Source of the DNA: Chryseobacterium glaciei
GTDB lineage: Bacteria; Bacteroidota; Bacteroidia; Flavobacteriales; Weeksellaceae
DNA length: 64,000 bases
Direction: 5' to 3'
NCBI RefSeq assembly: GCF_001648155.1
Contig: NZ_CP015199.1
Coordinates: 1,994,501-2,058,500 of the forward strand
Part shown: positions 34,178 to 42,030 of the stretch, in pieces
Position numbering within the stretch: position 1 is the stretch's first letter
Layout of the letters: the number at the start of each line of letters is the position of its first letter
The notes under the pieces: generated by a model
What the model was told of the DNA's origin: nothing
Seen by the model: only the letters and a program-made list of their open reading frames with translations
The model's database searches: none
Made by a program: the position numbers and the translations under genes

Positions 34178-34567
34178 ATGATCACAGATAAAGAATTCAC
34201 ATTAAGATTAATACGTCAGTTAACTCAAGCATTACAAAAACTGATTTTAGACAAACCTGAGGAAAGCTTAATGCAGAAAGAATTAGATTTTGATTCTTTA
34301 ATGAAAGATATTTTCAAGTTTGATTTTGTTACACTTTCAGCAAAATCTAAAGAAGAAATCATAGAAATTGTTAATGAGAGACAGGAAAGAGACCACAAAG
34401 ATTATTACGAAATGCTTGGGAATCTTTTCTATTTTACAGGTAGAGGACAAAAAAATAATGACTTTTTAGACAAAGCAAAAACGTTTTACGAACTGTATCT
34501 TCAAACCAGCGGAATTTTTGCGCTTCCGGTTATCAACAGAATCAACGAAATAAAAAAAAGCACTTGA
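34178..34567 (+). CDS. Small helical protein (DUF6483-like)
   Basis: 129 aa, all-helical by appearance: DKEFTLRLIRQLTQALQKLI at the N-terminus, ERQERDHKDYYEMLGNLFYF in the middle, and ARTFYELYL-like KAKTFYELYLQTSGIF near the end, a TPR-like pattern. It resembles DUF6483 proteins, though I hold this name loosely. No membrane segment or signal. It follows the ATP-grasp gene by 18 nt and ends with a bidirectional terminator. Function unknown. Confidence 0.65.
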   Translation: MITDKEFTLRLIRQLTQALQKLILDKPEESLMQKELDFDSLMKDIFKFDFVTLSAKSKEEIIEIVNERQERDHKDYYEMLGNLFYFTGRGQKNNDFLDKAKTFYELYLQTSGIFALPVINRINEIKKST

Positions 34568-34580
34568 ATAAAGTGCTTTT
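34556..34580. terminator. Bidirectional intrinsic terminator
   Basis: AAAAGCACTT/AAGTGCTTTT is a perfect 10-bp stem with loop GAATA. The A-tract on the left and T-tract on the right serve both convergent genes (34178-34567 plus, 34587-35474 minus). Confidence 0.85.
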
Positions 34581-34586
34581 GTATTT

Positions 34587-35474
34587 TTAGAATGTTATTT
34601 TATAAGTTCCGGTGGAGGATGTGCTTGCTTTTTCGGCTTTCACATACTTCTTAACCCAAGACACCGCTGTAGAAGAAATACAGGAATCTGATGTTCCTCC
34701 TGATCGTCTTGCAGAGACTACATTTCCTGCTTTATCTACGGTGTAGGCAATTGTGATTGTTCCACTCGCCGTACAGCTATTGGCTGGCTGTGAACCTCCT
34801 CTTCCCATTGTTCCGGGAATGTATCCTATTAATTTTCTATCGATTCCGACTTTGCTATCGCCATTTCCATCTCCACCAAGAGGATCACCTGCATTTCCCA
34901 TTCCTTCTCCCGTTCCTTGGCTTCCGGCTTTGGTTCCTCTTCCTTTAATTAAATTTCCGATGGCTGCATTTCCTTTTCCATCACCATTTCCAGTTTTGGA
35001 GTTGGCTGTTGTGGCGCCTGCTTTCTTCGTATTTTTAGAAGCAGATGTACTTGTTGCTGCTTTTTTATCAGATTTTTTAGCTTCTTCTTTTTTAGGAACC
35101 GTAAGTTTTGAATTATTTCCTGTAATTACTTTCTCCTTAGCTTCAGCCTTCTTCGTTTCAGGCTGGGGTTCAGGTTTTACAACGGTTTTAGTTTCAGGAA
35201 CAGGAGTTTCTACAGGTTCTGGAGTCACAACTTCTGTCGCGGCAGCTAGACTTCCTTCCTGGTCAGCAGGTTCTTCAATGCCTTTTCCGTTTCGGTTATC
35301 TCCAAAATTGACGAGCATTGTGGTAACAACTTCATCAGGCTTTTTATCCAGCTCCGGCTTTAATTTATATAGAAAAACAAAAAGCAGGATTGCAGACCAA
35401 ATAAGGATAGAAAGTATCGCACTCTTTATCCTGTCTCGGTTTTGCTCGTCTTTGTTCACTGTATAACTTCTCAT
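34587..35474 (-). CDS. TonB-like energy transducer of an ExbB-ExbD module
   Basis: 295 aa from ATG at 35474 (MRSYTVNKDEQNRDR). The longer ORF start at 35561 would overlap exbD by 53 nt and is unlikely. One transmembrane helix at about 16-37 (ILSILIWSAILLFVFLY), a Pro/Glu/Lys spacer typical of TonB (PVETPVPETKTVVKPEPQPE), a long Gly/Asn-rich region, then a TonB C-terminal-like domain (GTITIAYTVDKAGNVVSARR, SSTAVSWVKKYVKAEKA). In such systems the protein carries proton-motive energy from ExbBD to outer-membrane receptors. It is the last gene of the exbB-exbD-tonB run; the client is not evident. Confidence 0.85.
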   Translation of the reverse strand: MRSYTVNKDEQNRDRIKSAILSILIWSAILLFVFLYKLKPELDKKPDEVVTTMLVNFGDNRNGKGIEEPADQEGSLAAATEVVTPEPVETPVPETKTVVKPEPQPETKKAEAKEKVITGNNSKLTVPKKEEAKKSDKKAATSTSASKNTKKAGATTANSKTGNGDGKGNAAIGNLIKGRGTKAGSQGTGEGMGNAGDPLGGDGNGDSKVGIDRKLIGYIPGTMGRGGSQPANSCTASGTITIAYTVDKAGNVVSARRSGGTSDSCISSTAVSWVKKYVKAEKASTSSTGTYKITF

Positions 35475-35508
35475 CTTAAAATGATCCTTCCCGATATTTT
35501 CGGAGTTA

Positions 35509-35907
35509 TTATTTATCTTTAACCGTCGCAATGGCAATATTGAATTTATTCTTTTCAGCAATTTCCATTACAAAAACAACATCTTTATGCATTGTATTTT
35601 CGTCTGCACGAATTGTAAAAGACTTGTTGGCTTGGTTATTTAATTTACTGACAATCAACGGCTCCAATTGATCTTTCGTCACAGGACTATCATCCACAAA
35701 ATAAGATCCGTCCGGCTTAATACTTACCACCAAAGGATTGGGAATATTATCTTCTACCGCTCCCGCTTTCGGCAAATTTACCTCAATAGCGCTTTGATTG
35801 GCGGCCGATGAAGTAATCATAAAGAATATCAGCATCAGCAAGATAACATCGGTCATCGCTGCCAAACTGAATTCGGGATTCGCTTTATTTCTTCTCTGAA
35901 TTTTCAT
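35509..35907 (-). CDS. exbD: ExbD/TolR-family biopolymer transport protein
   Basis: 132 aa. MKIQRRNKANPEFSLAAMTDVILLMLIFFMIT shows the conserved cytoplasmic tail and the single helix with the functional Asp20 in MTDVILLML, which takes part in proton flow. The periplasmic domain (EVNLPKAG, VSIKPDGSYFVDDSPVTKDQ, IRADENTMHKDVVFVMEIAE) is as usual. The gene sits 10 nt after exbB and 34 nt before the TonB-like gene. Confidence 0.93.
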   Translation of the reverse strand: MKIQRRNKANPEFSLAAMTDVILLMLIFFMITSSAANQSAIEVNLPKAGAVEDNIPNPLVVSIKPDGSYFVDDSPVTKDQLEPLIVSKLNNQANKSFTIRADENTMHKDVVFVMEIAEKNKFNIAIATVKDK

Positions 35908-35917
35908 CTGGAAAGAT

Positions 35918-36622
35918 TTATAAAGGTTTATTGATAAGATCTAAAAATTCGCCAGACATATTCTGAGCTTTCAATACAAACTTATCAATTCTTGTTAAGA
36001 GAATATTGTAGAAAAAGTTAGCCGGAATTGCCACCGCAAGACCAACCGCAGTTTGTCCCAACGCGGTATAAATACCTTCAGACAAAGTTTTCGGAGAGAA
36101 AGATCCTGATGCGTGAGATAGATTAAAGAATGCAATGATCATCCCGATAACCGTTCCCAAAAGTCCTAACATCGGAGCAATACTCGGTACAACCGCCAAA
36201 AGGTTAAGGTTTTTCTCCATATTTGCCACTTCTACCTGAGCCTGAGATTCCATCGCGCTTACAATATCTGAAACAGGACGTCCCAATCTTGAAATTCCCT
36301 TTTCTAAAATCCTTCCTTCAGGTGAATTTTGTCTTTTACAGTAATCTGCTGCGGATTCTATTTTGCCTTCTTTAATGAAATCTTCAATATTATCCATGAA
36401 ATTGGAATCCGTTTTTGAGGTCAGTCTTTTAATAAAGAAAAATCTTTCAAAAAACAGATATACCGAAAACACACCAAGCGCCAATACGGTAAACATTACT
36501 ATTTTAGCGAAAGCTCCACCATGGAACATGATCTTCCAAAATGAAAATTCTAAATCGTCTGTTGCAACTGCTGGTGCAGTTATTTGCGCAAATAAAATCT
36601 GAGTAAGTTCCGTTAGCAGCAT
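35918..36622 (-). CDS. exbB: MotA/TolQ/ExbB proton channel protein
   Basis: 234 aa with three transmembrane helices (about 32-58, 140-165, 185-205). The family signature is complete: NLNLLAVVPSIAPMLGLLGTV (about 137-158), then GMIIAFFNLSHASGS, and LSEGIYTALGQTAVGLAVAIPANFFYN (about 180-206). It forms the pentameric proton channel with ExbD in the inner membrane. First gene of the exbB-exbD-tonB-like operon. A -7 element candidate lies 31 nt upstream. Confidence 0.93.
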   Translation of the reverse strand: MLLTELTQILFAQITAPAVATDDLEFSFWKIMFHGGAFAKIVMFTVLALGVFSVYLFFERFFFIKRLTSKTDSNFMDNIEDFIKEGKIESAADYCKRQNSPEGRILEKGISRLGRPVSDIVSAMESQAQVEVANMEKNLNLLAVVPSIAPMLGLLGTVIGMIIAFFNLSHASGSFSPKTLSEGIYTALGQTAVGLAVAIPANFFYNILLTRIDKFVLKAQNMSGEFLDLINKPL

Positions 36623-36652
36623 TAATATTAGTATTTATAAAGGTTTTAACGA

Positions 36653-36660
36653 CAAAAGTA
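36653..36660 (-). promoter_or_regulatory. Candidate -7 element for exbB
   Basis: On the minus strand TACTTTTG matches TAnnTTTG, 30 nt before the exbB start. The -33 element is not recognisable. Confidence 0.45.
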
Positions 36661-36796
36661 GTTGAATATTATTAATTGATGTCTTAAAAAATGCTTAAAA
36701 ACACCTTAAATTTTGTTATTTTTTATCAACAACAAATTTCTCTCCAAAAACATTTGAAAAGAAATCTGATATTAAAACATTGAGGAGAGATTAATT

Positions 36797-37258
36797 TTAA
36801 TCCTCGTCTACCTCAATATCATCTTGTTTGAATTCGCATTTGAGTCTAAAAGGAATCGGCGTGTCCGACCCTGTGTAGAAATCATCAATGGTTCCCTTCC
36901 AGATGACCTGAAGTACGTCTTCTTCGTTTTTGTCGAATTGAAGCTCATTATCATAAATAAAAGCCTCTTCATCGTCGAAAAGATCTACTTCTGTGTAGGT
37001 TTCCTCATCAGAATCATTGATTTTAATACTTTTTCCCTGTATTTCCGCTGTTTCGATAGGAAAATCGAAAATATTAAGCGAAAGTTGCGGAAAATTGTAG
37101 TGTAAAGAATCATCATCTACATGATCTAAGCTGTCATCCGTGATTATTTCAACCTCAAGAAAATGTTCTTGGTTACTGTAAACCGCCTTGCAATAAGTAT
37201 TTCTAATATTGTATGTTAGCGTTTCGTCCGGATGGTAAATTTTTAAAATCCCTTTCAT
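36797..37258 (-). CDS. Acidic hypothetical protein
   Basis: 153 aa. No signal peptide or membrane segment; strongly acidic with clusters such as DDSLDHVDDDS, NDSDEETYTEVDLFDDEE and EFKQDDIEVDED. The pattern (MKGILKIYHPDETLTYNI, YSNQEHFLEVEIITDDSL, DVLQVIWKGTIDDFYTG) suggests a cytoplasmic beta-sandwich. I do not recognise the family. It stands alone, with a TATCTTTG promoter candidate upstream (37307-37314 on the minus strand). Confidence 0.75.
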   Translation of the reverse strand: MKGILKIYHPDETLTYNIRNTYCKAVYSNQEHFLEVEIITDDSLDHVDDDSLHYNFPQLSLNIFDFPIETAEIQGKSIKINDSDEETYTEVDLFDDEEAFIYDNELQFDKNEEDVLQVIWKGTIDDFYTGSDTPIPFRLKCEFKQDDIEVDED

Positions 37259-37306
37259 TATTTCTTAAAAAAGAGCTGTAATAATATGATTGTTAAACGT
37301 TTTCAG

Positions 37307-37314
37307 CAAAGATA
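37307..37314 (-). promoter_or_regulatory. Candidate -7 element for the acidic protein gene
   Basis: On the minus strand it reads TATCTTTG, an exact TAnnTTTG match, 49 nt before the start codon at 37258. The upstream TTTT at the -33 place is only a partial match. Confidence 0.5.
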
Positions 37315-37400
37315 AAAAATAGATTGAAAGTGGAAAATATTTTGAAAATTATTTTTCTAAAAATCCGATTTATTAATAATCGGTTTATTTCAATAATACT

Positions 37401-37408
37401 TACTTTTG
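37401..37408 (+). promoter_or_regulatory. Candidate -7 element for the DUF885 gene
   Basis: TACTTTTG fits TAnnTTTG and lies 20 nt before the ATG at 37429, supporting that start over the earlier in-frame codon at 37324. Confidence 0.5.
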
Positions 37409-37428
37409 TTTTCATAAAGATTCTGAAA

Positions 37429-39225
37429 ATGAAAAACATTTTATCGAAAAGTATTTTAGGTTTAGGCTTGGCAGTAAGCTTAATTTCATGTAAAAAATCC
37501 GATTCTCCTTTAACGAAAGTTACTCCGACAAACATAGATTCTATTGCTTCGAATTATTATGAGCAATATCTAAAATTATATCCGTTGGAAGCTACGTCAC
37601 AGGGAGATCTCAGATATAATGATCAGCTTCCGATCAACATCGATAAAGACTTCATTTCCGGAGAAGTAGCTTTTTATAATTCTGTTCAAAAACAATTGGA
37701 TCAGGTAGATTACAAAAGTCTTTCTGATGATGATAAAGTGGTGTATGATGTTTTGGATTACACCTTAAAAGATAAAACTGAAGCCTATGCTTATCATCCT
37801 GAATATATTCCGTTTACTCAATTTGGCGGATTGCCATTAAATTTCCCTTTGTACGGAAGCGGAGAAGGAAGCCAGCCATTTAAAACTGAAAAAGATTACG
37901 AAGACTGGTTGAAAAGAATGGATAAATTCCCTTTATGGATGGATGCAGCCATTGAAAATTTTAAAGAAGGAATCAATAATAAAGTCGTTTTGCCTAAAAA
38001 GCTGATCGTAAAAATGATTCCTCAGATGAAAGCCGAAGAAATCACCACTCCTGATTTCGAAAAAAATATTTTCTACGGCCCAATTGAAAAATTTCCGAAA
38101 GATTTCACTCAGGCTCAAAAGGATAAATTCACGAAACTGTATCAGGATGCTATTTCTAAAAAAATAATTCCTGCTTATACAAAAATGGGCAAATTTTTAG
38201 AAACAGAATACCTACCAAAAGGAAGAGATACAGACGGTTACAACAGCCTACCGAAAGGAAGCGATATCTATGCTTATTATGTAAAAAGCTGGACGACAAC
38301 GAATAAATCTCCGGAAGAAATTAATAAAATCGGACTTCAACAAGTTGCCATGCTTCGTGCTGAAATGGAAAAAGTAAAACAACAAGTCGGTTTTTCAGGA
38401 ACATTGGAAGAATTCATCAATTTTGTAAAAACTGATCCAAAAGCGATGCCTTACAAAACTTCCAAGGAAGTTTTAACCGGATTTAATGGTATTTTAGCTA
38501 AAATAACTCCGAAACTGAAAACGATGTTCAGTGTAACTCCGAAAACAAAATTTGAGATCAGACAGACTGAAAAATTCAGAGAAGCAAGTGCAAGCGCAGA
38601 ATATATCCAAGGAACACCAGACGGAAAAAGACCGGGAATTTTCTATGTTCCGCTTCCTGATCCTTCAAAATTCAATGTAACTTCAGGAATGGAGTCGCTT
38701 TTCCTGCATGAAGCAATTCCGGGACACCACTATCAGGTTTCTCTGCAACAGGAAAATATAAAATTACCAAAGTTCATGAGATTCGGTTGGTTTGGAGCTT
38801 ATGGTGAAGGTTGGGCGCATTACTGCGAAACTTTAGGTCCGGAATTCGGTTTGTATACAGATCCTTATCAGAAAATGGGCTATTTAAGCGACCAGATGTT
38901 GAGAGCCGTAAGATTGGTTGTCGACACAGGAATGCATACCGGAAAAATGTCGAGAGAAGAAGCTATCAAATATTTCCTAAGCAATATTTCTTATGATGAA
39001 GCCGGTGCAACTGCAGAAGTTGAGAGATACATGGCAATGCCCGGACAGGCTTTAGGATATAAAATCGGTTCGTTGAGAATCCGTGAATTGAGAGATCAAT
39101 ATCAAAAACAGCTTGGAAATAAGTTTAGCTTGGCAAAATTCCATGATGAAGTATTGAGTCAAGGTTGCCTTCCTTTAGATGTTTTGAACAGAAAAATGGA
39201 GCTTTGGGCGAAGAAGCAGAAGTAA
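37429..39225 (+). CDS. DUF885-family metallopeptidase lipoprotein
   Basis: 598 aa from ATG at 37429, which places a lipoprotein signal (MKNILSKSILGLGLAVSLISCKK) at the N-terminus with Cys21 as lipidation site. The DUF885 core carries the zinc-site sequence LFLHEAIPGHHYQVSLQQEN, with His427, Glu428 and His433 (the family's H-E-x4-H), and the downstream GEGWAHYCETLG (459-470), which supplies another ligand region. Members are gluzincin-type carboxypeptidase-like enzymes of poorly known substrate. It probably works at the periplasmic face of the outer membrane. The next lipoprotein gene starts 4 nt later. Confidence 0.9.
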   Translation: MKNILSKSILGLGLAVSLISCKKSDSPLTKVTPTNIDSIASNYYEQYLKLYPLEATSQGDLRYNDQLPINIDKDFISGEVAFYNSVQKQLDQVDYKSLSDDDKVVYDVLDYTLKDKTEAYAYHPEYIPFTQFGGLPLNFPLYGSGEGSQPFKTEKDYEDWLKRMDKFPLWMDAAIENFKEGINNKVVLPKKLIVKMIPQMKAEEITTPDFEKNIFYGPIEKFPKDFTQAQKDKFTKLYQDAISKKIIPAYTKMGKFLETEYLPKGRDTDGYNSLPKGSDIYAYYVKSWTTTNKSPEEINKIGLQQVAMLRAEMEKVKQQVGFSGTLEEFINFVKTDPKAMPYKTSKEVLTGFNGILAKITPKLKTMFSVTPKTKFEIRQTEKFREASASAEYIQGTPDGKRPGIFYVPLPDPSKFNVTSGMESLFLHEAIPGHHYQVSLQQENIKLPKFMRFGWFGAYGEGWAHYCETLGPEFGLYTDPYQKMGYLSDQMLRAVRLVVDTGMHTGKMSREEAIKYFLSNISYDEAGATAEVERYMAMPGQALGYKIGSLRIRELRDQYQKQLGNKFSLAKFHDEVLSQGCLPLDVLNRKMELWAKKQK

Positions 39226-39229
39226 TTTG

Positions 39230-39793
39230 ATGAGAATTATTCTAATCTTTTTTGTTTTTCTTTTTTTAAGTTGTAAAACCGAGAAAAAAGAAATAAGCAA
39301 ATTTCAAAAAATAATTATTGATGGAAGTTTGGTTGACAATGATACGATCAAACTTCTATCAAAATATCCTGAACTTAAATTATTTAATAGCGAAAAAGAA
39401 AACAGTAAAACCAGAACAGCTTATGTTCTTGAGACAGCAAATTATTATGATTCAGGTTTATTAAGGACAATTCATTTTGAAGACTATAAATGTAAGGCAG
39501 AATATAAGCAAGACACTCTTAATATTTGGTTGAATAACAACAATGGATATTTTGGAAACGGTGTCTTGGTAAAAGTTTTTAACGGTCAATTTTTAATTAA
39601 AGATATAGACCCGAAAACATTAAAGGGTGAAATCAAATTTATTAATTCAAAGCCTTTCTATCAAAAACTAGTTCTTAATAAAGATATATTTCAAAAAAAT
39701 GATAGCATTTATGGCTTTATTGATTACAAAACAGATGTAGACTCATTAGTTAAAAAGAATTTTAGAGGATATTTCAAAACTTCAATTAATTAA
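39230..39793 (+). CDS. Hypothetical lipoprotein
   Basis: 187 aa from ATG at 39230 (one codon after a possible TTG). Signal MRIILIFFVFLFLSCKTEKKE with lipobox Cys15. The mature part has VYFGNGVLVKVFNGQF-like beta strands (NGYFGNGVLVKVFNGQFLIK, KTLKGEIKFINSKPFYQKLV) and ends FRGYFKTSIN. I do not recognise the family. It follows the DUF885 gene by 4 nt, so a joint transcript is likely. Confidence 0.75.
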   Translation: MRIILIFFVFLFLSCKTEKKEISKFQKIIIDGSLVDNDTIKLLSKYPELKLFNSEKENSKTRTAYVLETANYYDSGLLRTIHFEDYKCKAEYKQDTLNIWLNNNNGYFGNGVLVKVFNGQFLIKDIDPKTLKGEIKFINSKPFYQKLVLNKDIFQKNDSIYGFIDYKTDVDSLVKKNFRGYFKTSIN

Positions 39794-39811
39794 AATAAAA
39801 AAAACAAAAAA

Positions 39812-40261
39812 ATGATGATAACAGAAAGCCTGAAATCTCTTTACGTGAGAGACCTAAATAAATTAAAAACAGAAATTGAAGCTTATCAAAGCGAAGATTC
39901 AATGTGGGAAATTGACAAAAGCATAGCCAATTCTGCAGGAAATCTTTGTCTTCATTTGGTTGGAAATCTTAATCATTTTTTTGGAGCAATACTGGGAAAT
40001 TCCGGTTATGTGAGAAACAGAGAACTTGAGTTTTCATTAAAAGATATTCCGCGTACAGAGTTAATTGAAAAAATTGAAGGAACATTAGATATTGTCATCA
40101 AAACACTCGATCAGCTTGATGAAAATGATCTGAAAAAAGAATATCCTCTTGAACCTTTAGGATATAAAATGACAACTGAATATTTTCTGATTCATCTTTT
40201 TGGGCATTTGAGTTATCATTTGGGGCAAATCAATTATCATAGAAGATTGCTGGATAATTAA
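39812..40261 (+). CDS. DinB/DUF1572-like four-helix protein
   Basis: 149 aa. The pattern LKSLYVRDLNKLKTEIEAY, then GNLCLHLVGNLNHFFGAIL and TEYFLIHLFGHLSYHLGQINYHRR fits the DinB-like fold with three His (about 49, 130, 134) that bind a metal in related proteins. DinB-like bacterial proteins may act as thiol transferases; here no partner is evident. It lies 18 nt after the lipoprotein gene and ends at a bidirectional terminator. Confidence 0.85.
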   Translation: MMITESLKSLYVRDLNKLKTEIEAYQSEDSMWEIDKSIANSAGNLCLHLVGNLNHFFGAILGNSGYVRNRELEFSLKDIPRTELIEKIEGTLDIVIKTLDQLDENDLKKEYPLEPLGYKMTTEYFLIHLFGHLSYHLGQINYHRRLLDN

Positions 40262-40280
40262 AAATATATTTCTGGATAGT

Positions 40281-40307
40281 AAAAACAACCTCGAAAAGGT
40301 TGTTTTT
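40281..40307. terminator. Bidirectional terminator between the DinB-like gene and nth
   Basis: AACAACCT/AGGTTGTT stem with loop CGAAA, flanked by an A-tract and by seven T. It serves both convergent genes. Confidence 0.85.
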
Positions 40308-40928
40308 TTATTTATCAAACATCATTTTCGTAATAAAATCCTTCTCGCCTTTTCCTCTTGCCGGAGAATATTCTCTTCCGTAGAAAATGATTTGCAGATG
40401 GAGTTTATTCCAAACCTCTTCTTTCCAAATATTCTTTGCGTCTCGTTCTGTTTCTACAACGTTTTTTCCAGAAGTGAGCTTCCATTGCGTCATCAGCCTG
40501 TGAATGTGTGTATCGACAGGAAAAGCAGGAAATCCGAAGCCCTGACTCATCACCACAGAAGCTGTTTTGTGTCCTACTCCAGCCAATTCTTCCAATTCTT
40601 CATAGGTTTGCGGAACAATACTGTTATGTTTTTCTACTAATACTTCTGCCATTTTTTTTAGATTCTTAGCTTTGGTATTGGATAGTCCGATTTCTTTGAT
40701 CAGTTCTTTAATTTCAGAAACTTCTAATTTTGCCATTTTTTCAGGCGTATCTGCAACGGCAAATAATTGAGGCGTCACCTGATTCACTTTTTTATCGGTC
40801 GTCTGCGCAGAAAGTGCCACAGCAACCATCAACGTATAAGCATCAGAATGTTCTAATGGAATCGGAACTACCGGATATAATTTTTCTAATTCAATTTGAG
40901 CAAGCTCAGCCCTTTGCTTTTTTGTCAT
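40308..40928 (-). CDS. nth: Endonuclease III, Fe-S-cluster-less form
   Basis: 206 aa. A base-excision glycosylase/AP lyase for oxidised pyrimidines. The helix-hairpin-helix ELAGVGHKTASVVM holds the catalytic Lys121, and PAFPVDTHIHRL holds Asp139, both in the places of the E. coli enzyme (Lys120, Asp138). The usual C-terminal C-x6-C-x2-C-x5-C cluster loop is absent: after HLQIIFYGREYSPARGKGEK the protein stops within about ten residues, and it has no cysteine at all. Loss of the cluster is known in some bacterial lineages. Divergent from bcp. Confidence 0.93.
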   Translation of the reverse strand: MTKKQRAELAQIELEKLYPVVPIPLEHSDAYTLMVAVALSAQTTDKKVNQVTPQLFAVADTPEKMAKLEVSEIKELIKEIGLSNTKAKNLKKMAEVLVEKHNSIVPQTYEELEELAGVGHKTASVVMSQGFGFPAFPVDTHIHRLMTQWKLTSGKNVVETERDAKNIWKEEVWNKLHLQIIFYGREYSPARGKGEKDFITKMMFDK

Positions 40929-40944
40929 TTAACCATTAAATTTG
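40913..40944 (+). promoter_or_regulatory. Promoter of bcp
   Basis: TTTG (40913-40916), 20-nt spacer, TAAATTTG (40937-40944): a nearly ideal Bacteroidota promoter, 17 nt before the bcp start. It overlaps the nth start. On the other strand CAAAATTA (40947-40954) offers a TAATTTTG box for nth. Confidence 0.65.
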
Positions 40945-40961
40945 AACAAAATTAAATCATT

Positions 40962-41411
40962 ATGTTGAAAGTTGGAGACAAATTACCTGAATTTGAAGGA
41001 ATAAATCAAGAGGGAGAAACGGTAAGTTCATCAAAATTAATTGGGAAAAAGTTGGTTATTTTCTTTTATCCCCAAGCCAATACTCCAACCTGTACGGTAG
41101 AAGCTTGTAATTTGAGTGATAATTATTCTCAATTAGAAAAAGCAGGATTTCAGTTATTAGGAATAAGTGGTGATTCTGTAAAAAAACAGAAAAATTTCCA
41201 CAGCAAATTTGCTTTTCCTTATGATCTGATTGCCGATGAAAATCGTAATATTATTGAAAAATTCGGTGTTTGGCAGGAAAAGAAAACGTTCGGAAAAACC
41301 TACATGGGAATTATAAGAACGACTTTTATTTTTGACGAAAAAGGTATTTGTGAAAGAGTAATTGAAAAAGTGACTTCGAAAACGGCTGCTGAGCAGATTT
41401 TAGAAGGATAG
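40962..41411 (+). CDS. bcp: Thioredoxin-dependent thiol peroxidase (BCP-type peroxiredoxin)
   Basis: 149 aa. It reduces hydroperoxides using thioredoxin. The peroxidatic Cys44 is in FFYPQANTPTCTVEACNLSD and the resolving Cys49 lies five residues later, the arrangement of E. coli BCP (alpha2-type PrxQ). Thr41 and the later KTFGKTYMGIIRTTFIFDEKG complete the active site. Cytoplasmic. It is divergent from nth, a base-repair enzyme, and shares a 33-nt regulatory gap with it, which might link both to oxidative damage. Confidence 0.95.
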   Translation: MLKVGDKLPEFEGINQEGETVSSSKLIGKKLVIFFYPQANTPTCTVEACNLSDNYSQLEKAGFQLLGISGDSVKKQKNFHSKFAFPYDLIADENRNIIEKFGVWQEKKTFGKTYMGIIRTTFIFDEKGICERVIEKVTSKTAAEQILEG

Positions 41412-41414
41412 ATT

Positions 41415-41484
41415 TAAACACGAATAACGCAAATATTTTCACAAATGCCACAAAAACTAGTGATATTCATGAAAATATTTGTGT
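41415..41484. repeat. ACACAAAT-family palindromic element
   Basis: CGCAAATATTTTCACAAAT on the left pairs with ATTCATGAAAATATTTGTG on the right, with phased units AAACACGAAT, AACGCAAAT and TTCACAAAT. It fills the gap between the convergent bcp and GNAT genes and could also terminate transcription, since TTTTTT follows the right arm. Confidence 0.65.
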
Positions 41485-41487
41485 TTT

Positions 41488-42030
41488 TTATTCTGTTTCG
41501 AAATACATTAGTTCTTCATCTTCGTTGGGAAGCGTTACATGATTTTTGAACTTTAAGCCTAATTTTTCGATTAATTTTTGGGAAGAAAAATTATCTTTTA
41601 ATGTAATTGCAGAGATCTTTTTTAAACCAAAATCATCCATTCCGATGGATTTTACTTTTTGAGCAGCTTCATAAGCGTAACCTTTGCCTTCAAATTCTTC
41701 TAAGAGAGAAAATCCGATATCTACGATGTCTAAACCTTCTCTTTCGAAGATTCCTACTCCACCGATCTTCTCATTTTTATCTTTAGTAACAACCAAATAA
41801 TTTCCGAAACCTAACCTTTCAATTTGCGGAAGAAATCTGTTTTTGATGTAATTTTCGGCATCAGAAATGGTTTTAAGATGACGATCTCCGATATATTGGA
41901 TGAATTTCGGTCTGTTGTACAGTTCGAAAATAAACTCTCCATCCTCCAATGACATTGGACGAAGAATGAGTCTTTCTGTTTCGTAGACGTTATTTTCGCT
42001 TGGTAGATTTGGCTGGTTTTTTAGGCTCAT
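41488..42030 (-). CDS. GNAT-family N-acetyltransferase (RimJ/RimL type)
   Basis: 180 aa. The motifs TERLILRPMSLEDGEFIFEL, GGVGIFEREGLDIVDIGFSL and FEGKGYAYEAAQKVKSIG (acetyl-CoA-binding Q/R-x-x-G-x-G/A region), then ITLKDNFSSQKLIEKLGL are those of RimJ/RimL-like acetyltransferases acting on protein N-termini or small amines. The substrate is unknown. Its start lies 41 nt inside the end of the upstream gene (41990-42661), an unusually long same-strand overlap. A start at Met26 would cut the conserved N-terminal strand, so the overlap seems real. Confidence 0.88.
   Translation of the reverse strand: MSLKNQPNLPSENNVYETERLILRPMSLEDGEFIFELYNRPKFIQYIGDRHLKTISDAENYIKNRFLPQIERLGFGNYLVVTKDKNEKIGGVGIFEREGLDIVDIGFSLLEEFEGKGYAYEAAQKVKSIGMDDFGLKKISAITLKDNFSSQKLIEKLGLKFKNHVTLPNEDEELMYFETE

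Noticed and set aside
34753..35466. Plus-strand ORF of 237 codons
   Set aside because: It is antisense to the TonB-like gene; its length comes from the Gly/Pro/Lys-rich composition of the true gene. The ExbB-ExbD-TonB context supports the minus strand.
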